A stretch of DNA of 64,000 nt from AP-15 sp963700195 (GCA_963700195.1 CAVOWQ010000043.1:1-64000); one strand, 5' to 3'; positions 1-8,637 are shown, counted from the first letter of the stretch. Program-made: numbers and translations. Notes: generated by a model not told the origin, from the sequence alone.

Positions 1-341
1 GCGGCTCAATAACCCACCCCACACAATCGCTGTGTACGCTTCGCCGTAGTCGTCGCCGAATACATCGCAACACTCGCTGCCAAGCGGACGCTACTCCTTA
101 CTTGGGCAGGTCTTTCACCTGCTGGATCACGTCAGCTTCTCCTGACGCACTGACGGTTTACGTAAACCCAGGCCGGCCAGCTCGCGCCAGTTACCGCGCT
201 GGGTGACATGACGAGGTGAGGTCGTTCCGACCCCGTGCTTCACCCGAGCGTGCGCGCTTTATTCTGCCGATCGTAAATCATCCGGGCCACAAGTAGACTG
301 TCCCCTATATGACACTCTGCCGACTCGCCTGAGGAGCCACC
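1..341. other. gene-free left edge with hairpin-forming sequence
   Basis: No convincing coding region. The part from about 108 to 160 folds well on paper: GCAGGT...ACCTGC with a 5-base loop, directly followed by CGTCAG...CTGACG, and then the palindrome TTTACGTAAA near 160-169. Two adjacent short hairpins at the boundary of a toxin-antitoxin module suggest the end of a mobile or repeated element that lies mostly outside the window, but no family could be named. The ribosome binding site of the following antitoxin (GAGGAG) lies at about 330. Confidence 0.35.
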
Positions 342-539
342 ATGCCCAATCCGCAATCGCTGATCGACAAGATCAAAGCCCTTCCGGCTGACCGCCTCGA
401 TGAAGTCGAGGACTTCATCGATTTCATCGCATCGCGCGCGCAGGATCGCGCACTCACGCGCGCCGCTGCCGCGACCAGCGCGCCTGCTTTCGCGGAAGTC
501 TGGAACAACCCGGACGACGACGCCTACGATGCCCTTTGA
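342..539 (+). CDS. antitoxin of a PemK/MazF-type toxin-antitoxin pair
   Basis: A 65-residue acidic protein of the small DUF2281-like antitoxin type found in front of PemK/MazF toxins. The N-terminal half (SLIDKIKALPADRL, then EVEDFIDFIASR) is predicted helical. The C-terminal tail (VWNNPDDDAYDAL) is acidic and probably wraps the toxin. The start follows a GAGGAG ribosome binding site. The stop lies inside the toxin gene, overlapping it by 11 bases, so the two are translationally coupled. Neutralisation of the downstream toxin is inferred from family and context; no DNA-binding fold can be named with certainty. Confidence 0.75.
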   Translation: MPNPQSLIDKIKALPADRLDEVEDFIDFIASRAQDRALTRAAAATSAPAFAEVWNNPDDDAYDAL

Positions 540-864
540 GTTTGGCGATATGGTGCTGGTGCCGTTTCCGTTCACCAGCCAGACCGCCTCGAAAAAGCGA
601 CCCGCGATCGTTGCCAGCAATCGCACGTACAACACCGCCAAGCCCGACGTCGTGGTGATGGCCGTTACCTCGCAGCTCCGTGCAAGCGCCGCTCTCGGTG
701 AAGTATGGGTCCAGGAATGGAAGGCTGCGGGGTTGCTCAAACCCTCCGCCATCAAGCCGATTTTTGCCACGCTCGAACAAGCGCTGATCATCCGGCAGCT
801 CGGCGCGCTGCATGCGGCCGATCGGGAAGCCCTCCGGCGGGCCATCGCCCGGACGCTCGGATAA
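529..864 (+). CDS. PemK/MazF-family endoribonuclease toxin
   Basis: 111 residues when started at the ATG that overlaps the antitoxin stop; an upstream in-frame start at 400 would only translate the antitoxin gene out of frame. The N-terminus FGDMVLVPFPFT followed by KKRPAIVAS is the hallmark beta-barrel opening of PemK/MazF ribonucleases, with the conserved RPA segment around residue 23. Length fits the family (about 110). Such toxins cleave mRNA when the labile antitoxin is lost. The pair sits at the left edge of a region with decayed genes, as is common for mobile toxin-antitoxin modules. Confidence 0.85.
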   Translation: MPFEFGDMVLVPFPFTSQTASKKRPAIVASNRTYNTAKPDVVVMAVTSQLRASAALGEVWVQEWKAAGLLKPSAIKPIFATLEQALIIRQLGALHAADREALRRAIARTLG

Positions 865-928
865 CGAACAGCAGACCGCGATTTGCGCACGGCAATCGAC
901 CCCGCGCCTGCATCGCATCGGCCCCGGC

Positions 929-1168
929 ATGCCGGAGATCCCGGACAACCCGATGTTCAACATGAAGCCCAACACGCTGATCTACGGCGCCCGCTACGGC
1001 CGGATGATGGAGGCCTTCGGCGGCAAGGGCTTCTTTGTCGAGGACCCAAAGGACCTGAAGGGCGCCCTCGCCGAGGCGCTCGTAGCGCAATCAGCGATCG
1101 AGGGCATTCTCTTGCTGACCGCCGACCCGGTCGTCGCGCGATACCCCGGTCTGGTGCACCAGGTGTGA
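929..1168 (+). pseudogene. chimeric remnant: TPP-enzyme C-terminus joined to a VapC/PIN C-terminus
   Basis: One open frame without a stop contains two unrelated family tails. Residues from MKPNTLIYGARYGRMMEAF to DPKDLKGALAEAL match the C-terminal part of acetolactate-synthase-like thiamine diphosphate enzymes. The following segment (LVAQSAIEGILLLTADPV, then YPGL) is the typical last strand and helix of PIN-domain toxins, where an LLTADP-like motif carries a metal-binding Asp. Neither half contains a full domain and there is no clear ribosome binding site. This is best read as the scar of a deletion that joined two genes. A functional small fusion is possible but unlikely. Confidence 0.6.
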
Positions 1169-1282
1169 AGCGCCGCGCCGGTATGCCGAGATGACAGGCT
1201 CCCCGGGCTTCGCCGGGCAGATCGTCGACGACCAGGCGGCCGAGACGGGGGTCCAGGAGCAATCGCTGCGGCCTCATCGTCC

Positions 1283-1312
1283 TAAGATCCCCGCTTTCGC
1301 GGGAAAGACGAC
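1283..1312. repeat. short palindromic repeat
   Basis: CCCCGCTTTCGCGGG forms a short hairpin just ahead of the 3-prime end of the minus-strand monooxygenase gene. It resembles the CCCGGCGAAAGCCGGG palindromes of the 36.4-36.7 kb repeat block. It may also act as a terminator for that gene, although no clear T-run follows. Confidence 0.4.
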
Positions 1313-1378
1313 TAGAGGTTCCCGCCTCTTGGAAAGCTGCTACCCACTTCCAGCCCGACCTTTAAGTTTAAGTTTCTA

Positions 1379-2629
1379 TCACCGCCGCCCGGCCAGCACG
1401 CGGGCCTTATCGAGATCGGGGAGGTTGCTGGCTGAAGCCACGTCGCCCAGCCGCGACCCTCGCGTCACCGAGAGCGCGGCGACCGCGGCTTCGTTCTCGG
1501 TGATCTTCGCCATGATCGCGTCCTTGGCGCGATCGAAGACGCCGCGATTGGTAGCGACGAAGTGCTGCGATTGGCGCAGCCCGGCGAGATAGCCGTTGAT
1601 CTCCGGCACGACATAGCGGGCCACCATGTCCCAGCTGCGCATCGTGTTTTCCGGGTTGGCCCAGTCGTGGACAAAACCCACTACGGTGCCGAAGCCGCCG
1701 CTGATTTCGAGCACGGATTTGATCCGCGCGACCAAATCGTCCGGAGTGCCGATCGTCGCGGAGGACGCATCCGAGAAGGCGGTCTTGTCGACAGCCTCGT
1801 CTGGGTCGCTGAACGGCTTCGCATCCGGCCGCTGCAATGTCCCGACGACGTACTGGTTGTGATGGCGCAGCAGGCCCTCGCGAGCCTCGGCGCGCGCCTT
1901 CTCACGAGTCTCGGCGATGTGCCAGCTCAACAGGACGCGCCAGTTCTTGCGGTCGACCGTCTTGCCGTGCTTGGCGGCGGCGGCCTCGGCAAAACCCCAT
2001 TGCGTCGGCAGGGCGTTGAGGCCTTCGCTCGACATCGACCCGATCGAGATGATGCCGATCCCGTGCTTCCCGGCCAATGTCATGCCGGATGGGCTGATCT
2101 GCGAGGCGACGGCAAACGGCATCTCCTCCTGCAACGGCAGGAGCTGCAGTGCCGCGTCCTGCAACGTGAACCAGTCGCTTTTGGCCGTCACCCGCTCGCC
2201 GTTGAACAGCCGCCGGATGATGCCGATCGCCTCGTCCTGGCGGTCGCGCTGCACCATCGGATCGATCCCGAGCGTGTGGGCGTCCGATGCGAGCGCGCCG
2301 GGGCCCGACCCGAAGATCGCCCGCCCGCCGGTCATCCAGTCGAGCTGCACCATGCGCTGCGCGACATTGAACGGGTGGTGATAGGGCAATGAGATGACGC
2401 CGGTGGCGAGCTTGATGCGCTTCGACCGCTCACCCGCCGCGGCCAGGAACATTTCGGGCGAGCCGATCATCTCCCAGCCGCTCGAATGGTGCTCGCCGCA
2501 CCAGAACTCGTCGTAGCCGAGCCGGTCGAGCTGCTCGACGAGGTCGAGATCGCGGCGGAACTGCAACATCGGATGCTCGCCGACCGGATGGTGCGGGGCG
2601 AGGAAGGCGCCGAAATTCAAACGCGGCAT
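1379..2629 (-). CDS. LLM-class flavin-dependent oxidoreductase (luciferase-like monooxygenase)
   Basis: 416 residues. The N-terminus MPRLNFGAFLAPHHP, then LDRLGYDEFWCGEHH and KLATGVISLPYHHP, follow the TIM-barrel pattern of bacterial luciferase-like monooxygenases, which use reduced FMN and oxygen on small organic substrates. GSGPGALASDAHTLGI is the usual flavin-contacting segment of the limonene/alkanal monooxygenase subgroup. The ATG is chosen because it is preceded by AGGAG at correct spacing; the longer upstream frame has no support. It is divergent from the ThuA-like gene with a 138-base gap that must hold both promoters. The substrate is unknown. Confidence 0.85.
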   Translation of the reverse strand: MPRLNFGAFLAPHHPVGEHPMLQFRRDLDLVEQLDRLGYDEFWCGEHHSSGWEMIGSPEMFLAAAGERSKRIKLATGVISLPYHHPFNVAQRMVQLDWMTGGRAIFGSGPGALASDAHTLGIDPMVQRDRQDEAIGIIRRLFNGERVTAKSDWFTLQDAALQLLPLQEEMPFAVASQISPSGMTLAGKHGIGIISIGSMSSEGLNALPTQWGFAEAAAAKHGKTVDRKNWRVLLSWHIAETREKARAEAREGLLRHHNQYVVGTLQRPDAKPFSDPDEAVDKTAFSDASSATIGTPDDLVARIKSVLEISGGFGTVVGFVHDWANPENTMRSWDMVARYVVPEINGYLAGLRQSQHFVATNRGVFDRAKDAIMAKITENEAAVAALSVTRGSRLGDVASASNLPDLDKARVLAGRR

Positions 2630-2767
2630 GACGGGTCTCCTGGATCTTCTGAGGCACACAACCGGTGACGTGCAATTTGCGGAATTTCGCACATGGCGCA
2701 ACCCAGGGGAAGGTGAGAGACTGGGCGCATAGCTTTTGTGGGGCCGAACAGCGAACGAGGTGATCCC

Positions 2768-3586
2768 ATGGCAGAGACAAAACCCGGCCGCGCGCATGTG
2801 ATCGCCGGCGGTTTCCCACCCGGTTCGTATGCCGGGCACGACCACGACTATGCCCGTCTGCGGCTGCTGGGGCTGCTGGCCGAACGCGACATTCCGGCCT
2901 CGGTCGCCAACGACTTCGCGGATGTCGAGAAATGGCTGCCGGTCAGCCGGCTGCTGATCACCTACGTGGCCGGTCCCTACCCCGACGCCGCGCAGACCCG
3001 CGCCATCGAGCGCTGGCTGGAGGCGGGCGGCCATTGGCTGGCCTTGCATGGCACCAGCGGCGGCCGCGCCGAGCGGGTGGAGGGCGTCCGCCAGCGCCGC
3101 ACCGTCAAGACCGAGCACCACGCCCTTCTCGGAAGCTACTTCTTGACCCACCCCCCGATCTGCGAGTTTCGCGTCGAGGTGAGCGCCACCGATTCCCCTC
3201 TCACCCGCGGGCTCGGCAAATCGTTCGTCGTCGAGGACGAGCCGTACTTCGTCGAGCTGCAGGATCCGGGCTCGACGCAGATCCTGCTGACCGCGGATTA
3301 CGGCCCAAGCGCGGTGTCACCCGCCATCGGCACCCTCTACCCGTCGGACACCTCGCTGCAACCCGACGGCAGGACCCGCGTGCTCGGCTATACCCGTGCG
3401 GTCGGCAAGGGCGGCGTCACCTACTTCGCTCTCGGCCATTGCCACAACCCCGAGATCCGCGCCGCCCGGGCCCCCGACCCGGCGGACAAGACGCCGCCGA
3501 CCTTTCACGGCTCGTGGGAAACCGACGCGTTCATCACATTGCTGCGCAACGCCATCGTCTGCGGCGTTTCTGGGGAATGTCGGTAG
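2768..3586 (+). CDS. ThuA-like domain protein
   Basis: 272 residues. It has the glutamine-amidotransferase-like fold of ThuA proteins: an N-terminal strand (HVIAGGFPPGSYAGHDHDYA), then LLITYVAGPYPDAAQ, the nucleophile-elbow-like HWLALHGTSGG, and HHALLGSYFLTHPP with the conserved His pair. A C-terminal FALGHCHNPE segment is also typical. ThuA-like proteins are linked to sugar catabolism, but the activity is poorly defined and no sugar genes lie nearby. The ATG at 2768 is preferred over the in-frame start 30 bases upstream because it has an ACGAGG-type ribosome binding site. It ends 10 bases before the GST gene and is probably cotranscribed with it. Confidence 0.75.
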   Translation: MAETKPGRAHVIAGGFPPGSYAGHDHDYARLRLLGLLAERDIPASVANDFADVEKWLPVSRLLITYVAGPYPDAAQTRAIERWLEAGGHWLALHGTSGGRAERVEGVRQRRTVKTEHHALLGSYFLTHPPICEFRVEVSATDSPLTRGLGKSFVVEDEPYFVELQDPGSTQILLTADYGPSAVSPAIGTLYPSDTSLQPDGRTRVLGYTRAVGKGGVTYFALGHCHNPEIRAARAPDPADKTPPTFHGSWETDAFITLLRNAIVCGVSGECR

Positions 3587-3596
3587 GAGATCATAA

Positions 3597-4241
3597 ATGC
3601 AATTGATTCTGTACTACGCGCCCAACGCGTGTTCGCTGGTGCCTTACGTCACCTTGACGGAGGCAGGCGCGCCGTTCGACGTGCACCCCCTCAATTTCCG
3701 CAAGTCGCAGCACATGGCGCCTGAATATCTGCAGGTCAATCCCAAGCACAAGGTGCCGGTGCTGGTGATCGACGGGGAGCCGCTCACCGAGAACGTTGCG
3801 ATCCAAATCTGGATCGCCAGACATTTTCCGGCGGCGAGACTACTTCCCGCGGACCCGATGCAGGAGTTGCATGCGATCTCGCTGTTGGCCTGGTGCGCGT
3901 CGGGTATCCACCCCTTTCTTTCGCGCATCAACTCGCCGCCACGGGTCTGCGACCTCCCCGGCGCGGAGGAGTCCGTCCGACGGCTCGCTCAACTGCAGTT
4001 GTTCGAGAACTACCAGATCGCGGACGACAAGCTCTCCGGTCGCGAATGGTTCTTCGACCATTTCACCGCCGTCGATGCCCATTTCTTCTGGTGCTTTCGA
4101 CGCGGCACCCAATTCAACCTCGATGTCTCGCAGTTCAAGAACTGCATGGCGCATTTCGAGCGGATGAAAGAGCGGCCGAGCGTGCGCAAATTGCTGGCCT
4201 ACGAGCAGGAGGTGCAGACTACGTTTGCCCAGGCGGCCTGA
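3597..4241 (+). CDS. glutathione S-transferase family protein
   Basis: 214 residues with the N-terminal thioredoxin-like GST domain (LILYYAPNACSLVPYVTL with Cys/Ser near residue 11, the cis-Pro segment NPKHKVPVLV, and LTENVAIQIWIA, the glutathione gamma-glutamyl contact) followed by an all-helical C-terminal domain. This is the beta-class-like bacterial architecture. An AGGAG site precedes the ATG. The stop shares a TGATCA palindrome with the stop of the convergent amidohydrolase, leaving no gap between them. Likely role: conjugation or dehalogenation of small electrophiles, perhaps with the ThuA-like neighbour; the substrate cannot be told. Confidence 0.88.
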   Translation: MQLILYYAPNACSLVPYVTLTEAGAPFDVHPLNFRKSQHMAPEYLQVNPKHKVPVLVIDGEPLTENVAIQIWIARHFPAARLLPADPMQELHAISLLAWCASGIHPFLSRINSPPRVCDLPGAEESVRRLAQLQLFENYQIADDKLSGREWFFDHFTAVDAHFFWCFRRGTQFNLDVSQFKNCMAHFERMKERPSVRKLLAYEQEVQTTFAQAA

Positions 4242-5084
4242 TCACGTTCCGCCCCGGTCGGCGGTCCTGTCCCAGCCCCACCAAGCGCAGAGCGCTTCGC
4301 CCATGACAAGCCGCTTGTCCTCATCGCTGAGCCACGGCAATTCCTCGGTGAACATTGTCACGCATTGGCGCCAGGAGCATGGCATCTTCGTGATGTCGGT
4401 GCCCCAGAACATACGGTTGGGGCCGAACGCATCGTAGACCTGCCGCAGAAAGGTGTGCAGCGCCGGAAAGGGGTAGGCCTCGCTCGAGTAGTGCGGCACC
4501 CCGGTCGCTTTGACCGCCACATTGGGGTGCTTCGCCAACGCGAGAAGCTCCGGCATATGGGTCATGGCCGCGGCATCTTTGAGCGTGCTCGTGCCGCCTC
4601 TGCCGCCCAAATGGTCGATCGTCAAGCGAAGTCCGGGGTGGCGCTCGGCGATCCGGCCGAGTTCCGTCAGCGAATCCGTCGCCAGCGCGGCGATCGGAAC
4701 ACCGGCGTCTTCGGCGGCTGCCCAAAGCCAGTCGATTGCGCCGTCGTGCAGCCACCGCCGCGCGGGATCGCCGAGAAACCCGTATCGCAGGCCGAGCATT
4801 CCCGGCTGTTCTCGCCAGCCAGCGATGCGAGCGCGGGATTCCGGCCGGTCGAGCGGCACCGAGCCCATGATCGCGAAGCGGCCGGGGTAGTTCCGAACCG
4901 CCGCAAAGGCCATGTCGGTCGAGTTCGGGTCCCAGCCCGGCGGATGAATGACGGCGGCGTCGACACCGCCTTCGTCCATCAAGACGATGGCCTCCTCGGG
5001 GGTAAAGGCCGTCACTTGTCGATGCGAAAGGTTGCTCGGCAGACCGGTTCCCCAGAGGTGAATTTGCGCATCGACTATCTGCAT
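4242..5084 (-). CDS. amidohydrolase-family protein (PDC-lactonase-like TIM barrel)
   Basis: 280 residues. It opens with IVDAQIHLWG, the metal-ligand strand of amidohydrolase_2 proteins. Then come the YPGRFAIMGSVPLDRPE helix-strand, LTIDHLGG with the conserved His, NVAVKATG and a late Asp in MFWGTDITKMP. The family includes 2-pyrone-4,6-dicarboxylate lactonase, metal-dependent hydrolases and decarboxylases. It lies 22 bases downstream of the E1-beta gene on the same strand with a GGAG site, so it is likely the third gene of that unit and acts on a related aromatic or keto-acid intermediate (inference). Confidence 0.8.
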   Translation of the reverse strand: MQIVDAQIHLWGTGLPSNLSHRQVTAFTPEEAIVLMDEGGVDAAVIHPPGWDPNSTDMAFAAVRNYPGRFAIMGSVPLDRPESRARIAGWREQPGMLGLRYGFLGDPARRWLHDGAIDWLWAAAEDAGVPIAALATDSLTELGRIAERHPGLRLTIDHLGGRGGTSTLKDAAAMTHMPELLALAKHPNVAVKATGVPHYSSEAYPFPALHTFLRQVYDAFGPNRMFWGTDITKMPCSWRQCVTMFTEELPWLSDEDKRLVMGEALCAWWGWDRTADRGGT

Positions 5085-5106
5085 CGCATACTCCTGCCTG
5101 CCTCGG

Positions 5107-6084
5107 TCACGCCGCCTCGGCAGGCCTGCGTCCTTCCAGCACCTCGCGGACGCCGGCCATGATCCGCTTGCGGTCGGGGAACACGTGACCTTCGAGGATC
5201 GGGCTATAGGGGATCGGCACCTGCAAGGCGCAGACCCGCTTCACGGGGGCCTCGAGCCGCGCGAAGGTCGCCGCGTCCTCGGTGGCAATCGCAGCGACCT
5301 CCGCCGAGAAGCCGGCAGTCGGCCCCGCCTCGTCGGCGATCACGAGCCGGCCGGTTTTCTGCACCGAGCTGCGGATCGTCTCCGTATCGAGCGGCACCAG
5401 CGTGCGCGGATCAATGACCTCGACGGAGATCCCCTCGGTGGCGAGCTCCTCAGCGACGGCCAACGTCTCGTGAACCAGCCAGGCGAGGGCGACGACCGTC
5501 ACATCTGTGCCCTCGCGTTTGATGTCGGCCTTGCCGAAGGGGATCGTGTAGTCCTCCTCCGGGACGGGTCCCTTGCGCGTCATCAGCCGGCTCGATTCGA
5601 ACGAGATGACCGGGTTGTTGTCGCGGATCGCCGTCTTTAACAGGCCCTTGATGTCGTAGGGCGTCGAGGGCAGGAACATCTTCAGACCGGCCACATTCAT
5701 GAACATCGAATAGGGCGACTGCGAGTGCTGCGCCGCGACTTGGCCACCGCCCCCGACCGCCGCCCGATAGAGGATCGGGAAGGTCACCTGGCCGCCGAAC
5801 ATGTAGTGGATCTTGGCGGCCTGATTGACGATCTGGTCCATCGCGACAAAGCAGAACGTCACCTGCCGCCAGTCGACAATCGGGCGGAAACCGCAGCCGG
5901 CCGCGCCGATCGCCATGCCGGTCAGCGCCGCTTCGGTGATCGGCGTCGCCCTGACGCGCTCGGCGCCGAACTCCTTGAGCAGCGGCGCAATCGCGTCGGT
6001 CGACATGTAGAAGATCTTGGGATCGCGCCGCATCTCCTCGGCGACGGCCTCGACGGCGGCCTCGTTGTAGGTCAGCTCTCGCAT
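5107..6084 (-). CDS. 2-oxoacid/acetoin dehydrogenase E1 component, beta subunit
   Basis: 325 residues. It contains the E1-beta transketolase-like pyrimidine domain (TYNEAAVEAVAEEMRRD, TPITEAALTGMAIGAA, then a GGGGQVAAQHSQSPYSMF loop that shapes the active site) and the C-terminal domain (SVEVIDPRTLVPLDTETI, typical of pyruvate/acetoin E1-beta). It pairs with the alpha subunit 15 bases upstream; its start has AGGAGG. The alpha2beta2 enzyme would decarboxylate a 2-oxoacid or acetoin and pass the acyl group to an E2 lipoyl enzyme. No E2 or E3 gene is in the window, so the true substrate is open. Confidence 0.9.
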   Translation of the reverse strand: MRELTYNEAAVEAVAEEMRRDPKIFYMSTDAIAPLLKEFGAERVRATPITEAALTGMAIGAAGCGFRPIVDWRQVTFCFVAMDQIVNQAAKIHYMFGGQVTFPILYRAAVGGGGQVAAQHSQSPYSMFMNVAGLKMFLPSTPYDIKGLLKTAIRDNNPVISFESSRLMTRKGPVPEEDYTIPFGKADIKREGTDVTVVALAWLVHETLAVAEELATEGISVEVIDPRTLVPLDTETIRSSVQKTGRLVIADEAGPTAGFSAEVAAIATEDAATFARLEAPVKRVCALQVPIPYSPILEGHVFPDRKRIMAGVREVLEGRRPAEAA

Positions 6085-6099
6085 CGTCTCCTCCTCGCA

Positions 6100-7143
6100 T
6101 CAGCCCGGAAGCCCCCTCCCTAACCCTCCCCCGCTTGCGGGGGAGGGAAGGGTGGGGGCAAAGGCGTCTTCGGTCGCCTGCTCGGGTGTCGGGAAGGGGC
6201 TCGCTTCGGCGAAGGCGACGGCAGCCTCGAGTCCGGCCATAATTTCGCGCTCCATCGTTTGCATCGCGGCGTCGTCGAGATGGCCCTGCTCCCTCAGCTG
6301 GCGCTCGAGCTGCGCGACCGGGTCTTTTCGCTGCCACGCATCGCGCTCCGCCGGGTCGCGGGGATCGGGCTGCCCCCGGCGCTCGGTGTGGGCGCGCTGG
6401 CGGTAGGTCTTGCACTCGATCAAGGTCGGGCCGCCGCCCGACCGCGCCCGGTCAACGGCACGGTTTGCCGCCTGATAGACCGCGAAGATGTCGTTGCCGT
6501 CAACCACGACCCCAGGAATGCCGTAGCCGGCCGCACGCGCCGCCACATCGCTCAGCGCATGCGTCGCGGCGGCCGCGGTTTGCGCCGCATACATGTTGTT
6601 TTCGCACACATAGAGCATCGGCAGTTTCCAGGTCGCCGCGATATTGAGGCACTCGTGGAAGGGCCCTGCGTTCGAGGCGCCATCCCCGAAAAAGGAGACC
6701 GCCACGCCTCCCTTGCCTTCCATCTGCGCGGCAAGGCCGGCGCCGGTGACGATTGCGATCCCACCCGCGACGATCCCGTTGGCGCCGAGCATGCCGATGC
6801 CAAAATCGGCGATGTGCATCGAGCCGCCCTTGCCCTTGCAGTAACCGGTTTGCCGCCCGTAGAGCTCGGCCATCATGCGGTTGAGGTCGGCGCCCTTGGC
6901 AATGCAGTGGCCGTGGCCGCGATGCGTCGAGATGATCCGGTCGCCGCGGTCGAGCGCGCTACAGACGCCGACGGCGACCGCCTCCTCGCCGATATAGCAG
7001 TGCACGACGCCGTAGATCTTGCCGGCAAGATAGTCGGCCGAGGCGCGCTCCTCGAAGCGGCGGATGGTCAGCATCCGGCGCAGCATCTCGCGCTGCGTGT
7101 CGGGCGCCAGGTTCGGCGAGAGGCTTTGTGTTGAAAGGCTCAT
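6100..7143 (-). CDS. 2-oxoacid/acetoin dehydrogenase E1 component, alpha subunit
   Basis: 347 residues with the thiamine diphosphate motif (GDGASNAGPFHECLN...CENN, residues about 153-182), YIGEEAVAVGV and STHRGHGHCIAKG, as in acetoin and pyruvate E1-alpha. A GGAGGGA site precedes the ATG. Oddity: the last about 15 residues (TLPSPASGGGLGRGLPG) are encoded by a palindromic intergenic-type repeat, so the native stop seems to have been overrun by the repeat and the tail is not a conserved domain. It is the first gene of a minus-strand unit with the beta subunit and an amidohydrolase. Confidence 0.9.
   Translation of the reverse strand: MSLSTQSLSPNLAPDTQREMLRRMLTIRRFEERASADYLAGKIYGVVHCYIGEEAVAVGVCSALDRGDRIISTHRGHGHCIAKGADLNRMMAELYGRQTGYCKGKGGSMHIADFGIGMLGANGIVAGGIAIVTGAGLAAQMEGKGGVAVSFFGDGASNAGPFHECLNIAATWKLPMLYVCENNMYAAQTAAAATHALSDVAARAAGYGIPGVVVDGNDIFAVYQAANRAVDRARSGGGPTLIECKTYRQRAHTERRGQPDPRDPAERDAWQRKDPVAQLERQLREQGHLDDAAMQTMEREIMAGLEAAVAFAEASPFPTPEQATEDAFAPTLPSPASGGGLGRGLPG
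6110..6162. repeat. GC-rich palindromic repeat overlapping the end of the E1-alpha gene
   Basis: CCCTCCCCCGC-TT-GCGGGGGAGGG forms a near-perfect hairpin flanked by CCCTAAC and GAAGGGTGGGGG. It has the look of a dispersed alphaproteobacterial palindromic element. It supplies the last codons of the E1-alpha gene and lies immediately ahead of the E1-beta ribosome binding site, so it may also influence the ratio of the two subunits. Confidence 0.65.
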
Positions 7144-7233
7144 GGGGTGTGATCCCTCCAGGCCGGTCAGGATTTTCCATGATGGGCCAGTGCCGGAAAG
7201 CTGGCAACACCGTGGTCGCGATCCAGCCCGGTC

Positions 7234-7674
7234 CTAAGGTCCGGCTTGCTTCAGGCCCCCGGCGTTTCGTACAGCCTGAGCGCCGGCAAGTCGAACGAGG
7301 ACATCACCCGCCTCGCAAAGCGACGTACGATAGACGAGCGCCTCACCGCCGTAGAGCACGACGATATGGTTGGAACCGGCAAAGAAAGCGGTTTCGGGAG
7401 GTTTGCCAAATTGCCATTCCCGCAGTTGCGCACCGGTTTCAGAGTCCCAAAGCCGAATTAGATAACCACCCGGCGGCGGGCCACTGTCCGCCCGCATCAC
7501 TCCGCTTGTCGTTACCACGCAGTCACCGTTCGGGCTAAATGCCGCGAAGGTGACATCGTCGTTGTGCGCGAGCCGCAGCGTCCTCCCGGTCTTGGCATCC
7601 AAAGATCGGCTTGGCGGCCGGCGTTGTTGTACGGACCGATCACTTATGAAAGCGTCATGTAAATATATGTCCAT
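7234..7674 (-). pseudogene. WD40-repeat protein fragment
   Basis: A 146-codon frame with about one and a half WD40-like blades: DDVTFAAFSPNGDCVVTTS, then a typical RLWDSETGAQLREW strand. WD40 propellers need at least four blades, so this is probably the 3-prime remnant of a large WD40 protein. The ATG at 7674 has no strong ribosome binding site. Alternatively it is the C-terminal piece of a caspase-like/WD40 protein whose front part was deleted. It sits between the E1 operon and the decayed substrate-binding genes, consistent with general decay here. Confidence 0.45.
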
Positions 7675-7881
7675 GATTTCCTCACCAATTACGCCAACTT
7701 ACTCCCTCGAGCTTCCCGATAAAAATCAAGCTAAGCATTTTCGCCGAAGAGTTAGTGCGAACTAGGCTCACACGAAGATCATGAGGGCGAGGTCCTCGAT
7801 ATTCCGAGACTGCGGCCCCACGACAATCGGGGCAGGCGCTCGGGAAGTACAAGGCGGTGGCTCTGGGGTAGTTCGTCTGCC

Positions 7882-8625
7882 CTATTTAGCGGCGTAGGGG
7901 TTATCCTTGAGTATCTGCAGCAAAGGGTCGGACCGGTCTGCGAAGCCACGATCGACGATCACGCTGGCGACACGCTCGGGTTCGCTATCACAGAGATCGG
8001 TCGCCTTCAAGATGGCGCGCACCACATGCTTGGTGGCCACCGGGTTTTTGCGGACGAATTCGCGGTTTCCGACCAGCATGCAGCAGAAATATTGCGACCA
8101 CGGCCGGTCCAACGCCGTATTGACAATGACGCGACTGGCATGGCGGGCGCGCAATTCTTGGGGCTCCGGAGGAAACCCGAGAAACGCGCCGATCTTCCCG
8201 TCGGCGAAGAGATCCAGAGGCCGCAATTTAAGATCGGTGACCCAATCAATGTCCTTGCGATCCAGGCCGACACTGGCAGCCATCAGGATCAATAGCGCCG
8301 GTGGGCTCGATGCGAAGCCGACGCGCTTGCCTCTAAGATCGGCGATCCCGCGAACGCCCGCGCCGGCTAAAATCGACGCTGCCGTTGGCAATCGCCTCCG
8401 CGGTGCCGGCGCCCGCCCGCGCAGCGACATAGCGGACATCGGTGAAGCCCTCCGCTCGCAGGAGCTCTTCGGCAACATATTGCGGGGCGATGCAGATGCC
8501 AGGGATCTTCGCGAGGCGGACACTGGTTGTCTCCAGCGCCGGCTCTGTCCGGCCGCGCCGAGCCGGGAGCAAGGCGGCCGTACCGGCCAGTGCCGCCCCG
8601 CCAAGGAAGAGACGTTTCTTGTCTG
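7882..8625 (-). pseudogene. NMT1/SsuA-like substrate-binding protein gene, broken copy
   Basis: Closely related to the intact copy at 9489-10475. The first part (signal region KKRLFLGGAALAGTAALL, then ALETTSVRLAKIPGICIAP and AEGFTDVRYV) reads in one frame to about 8370. The rest (VRGIADLRGKRVGFASS, LDLFADGKIGAFLGFPPE, DRPWSQYFCCMLVGNREF) reads in another frame to a stop at 7882. About 30 codons between the halves are missing. The last about 50 codons present in the intact copy are also absent, since it stops after LKDNPYAAK. This is a genuine pseudogene with deletions, not a single-base error. Confidence 0.8.
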
Positions 8626-8637
8626 CACCATCTGCAT

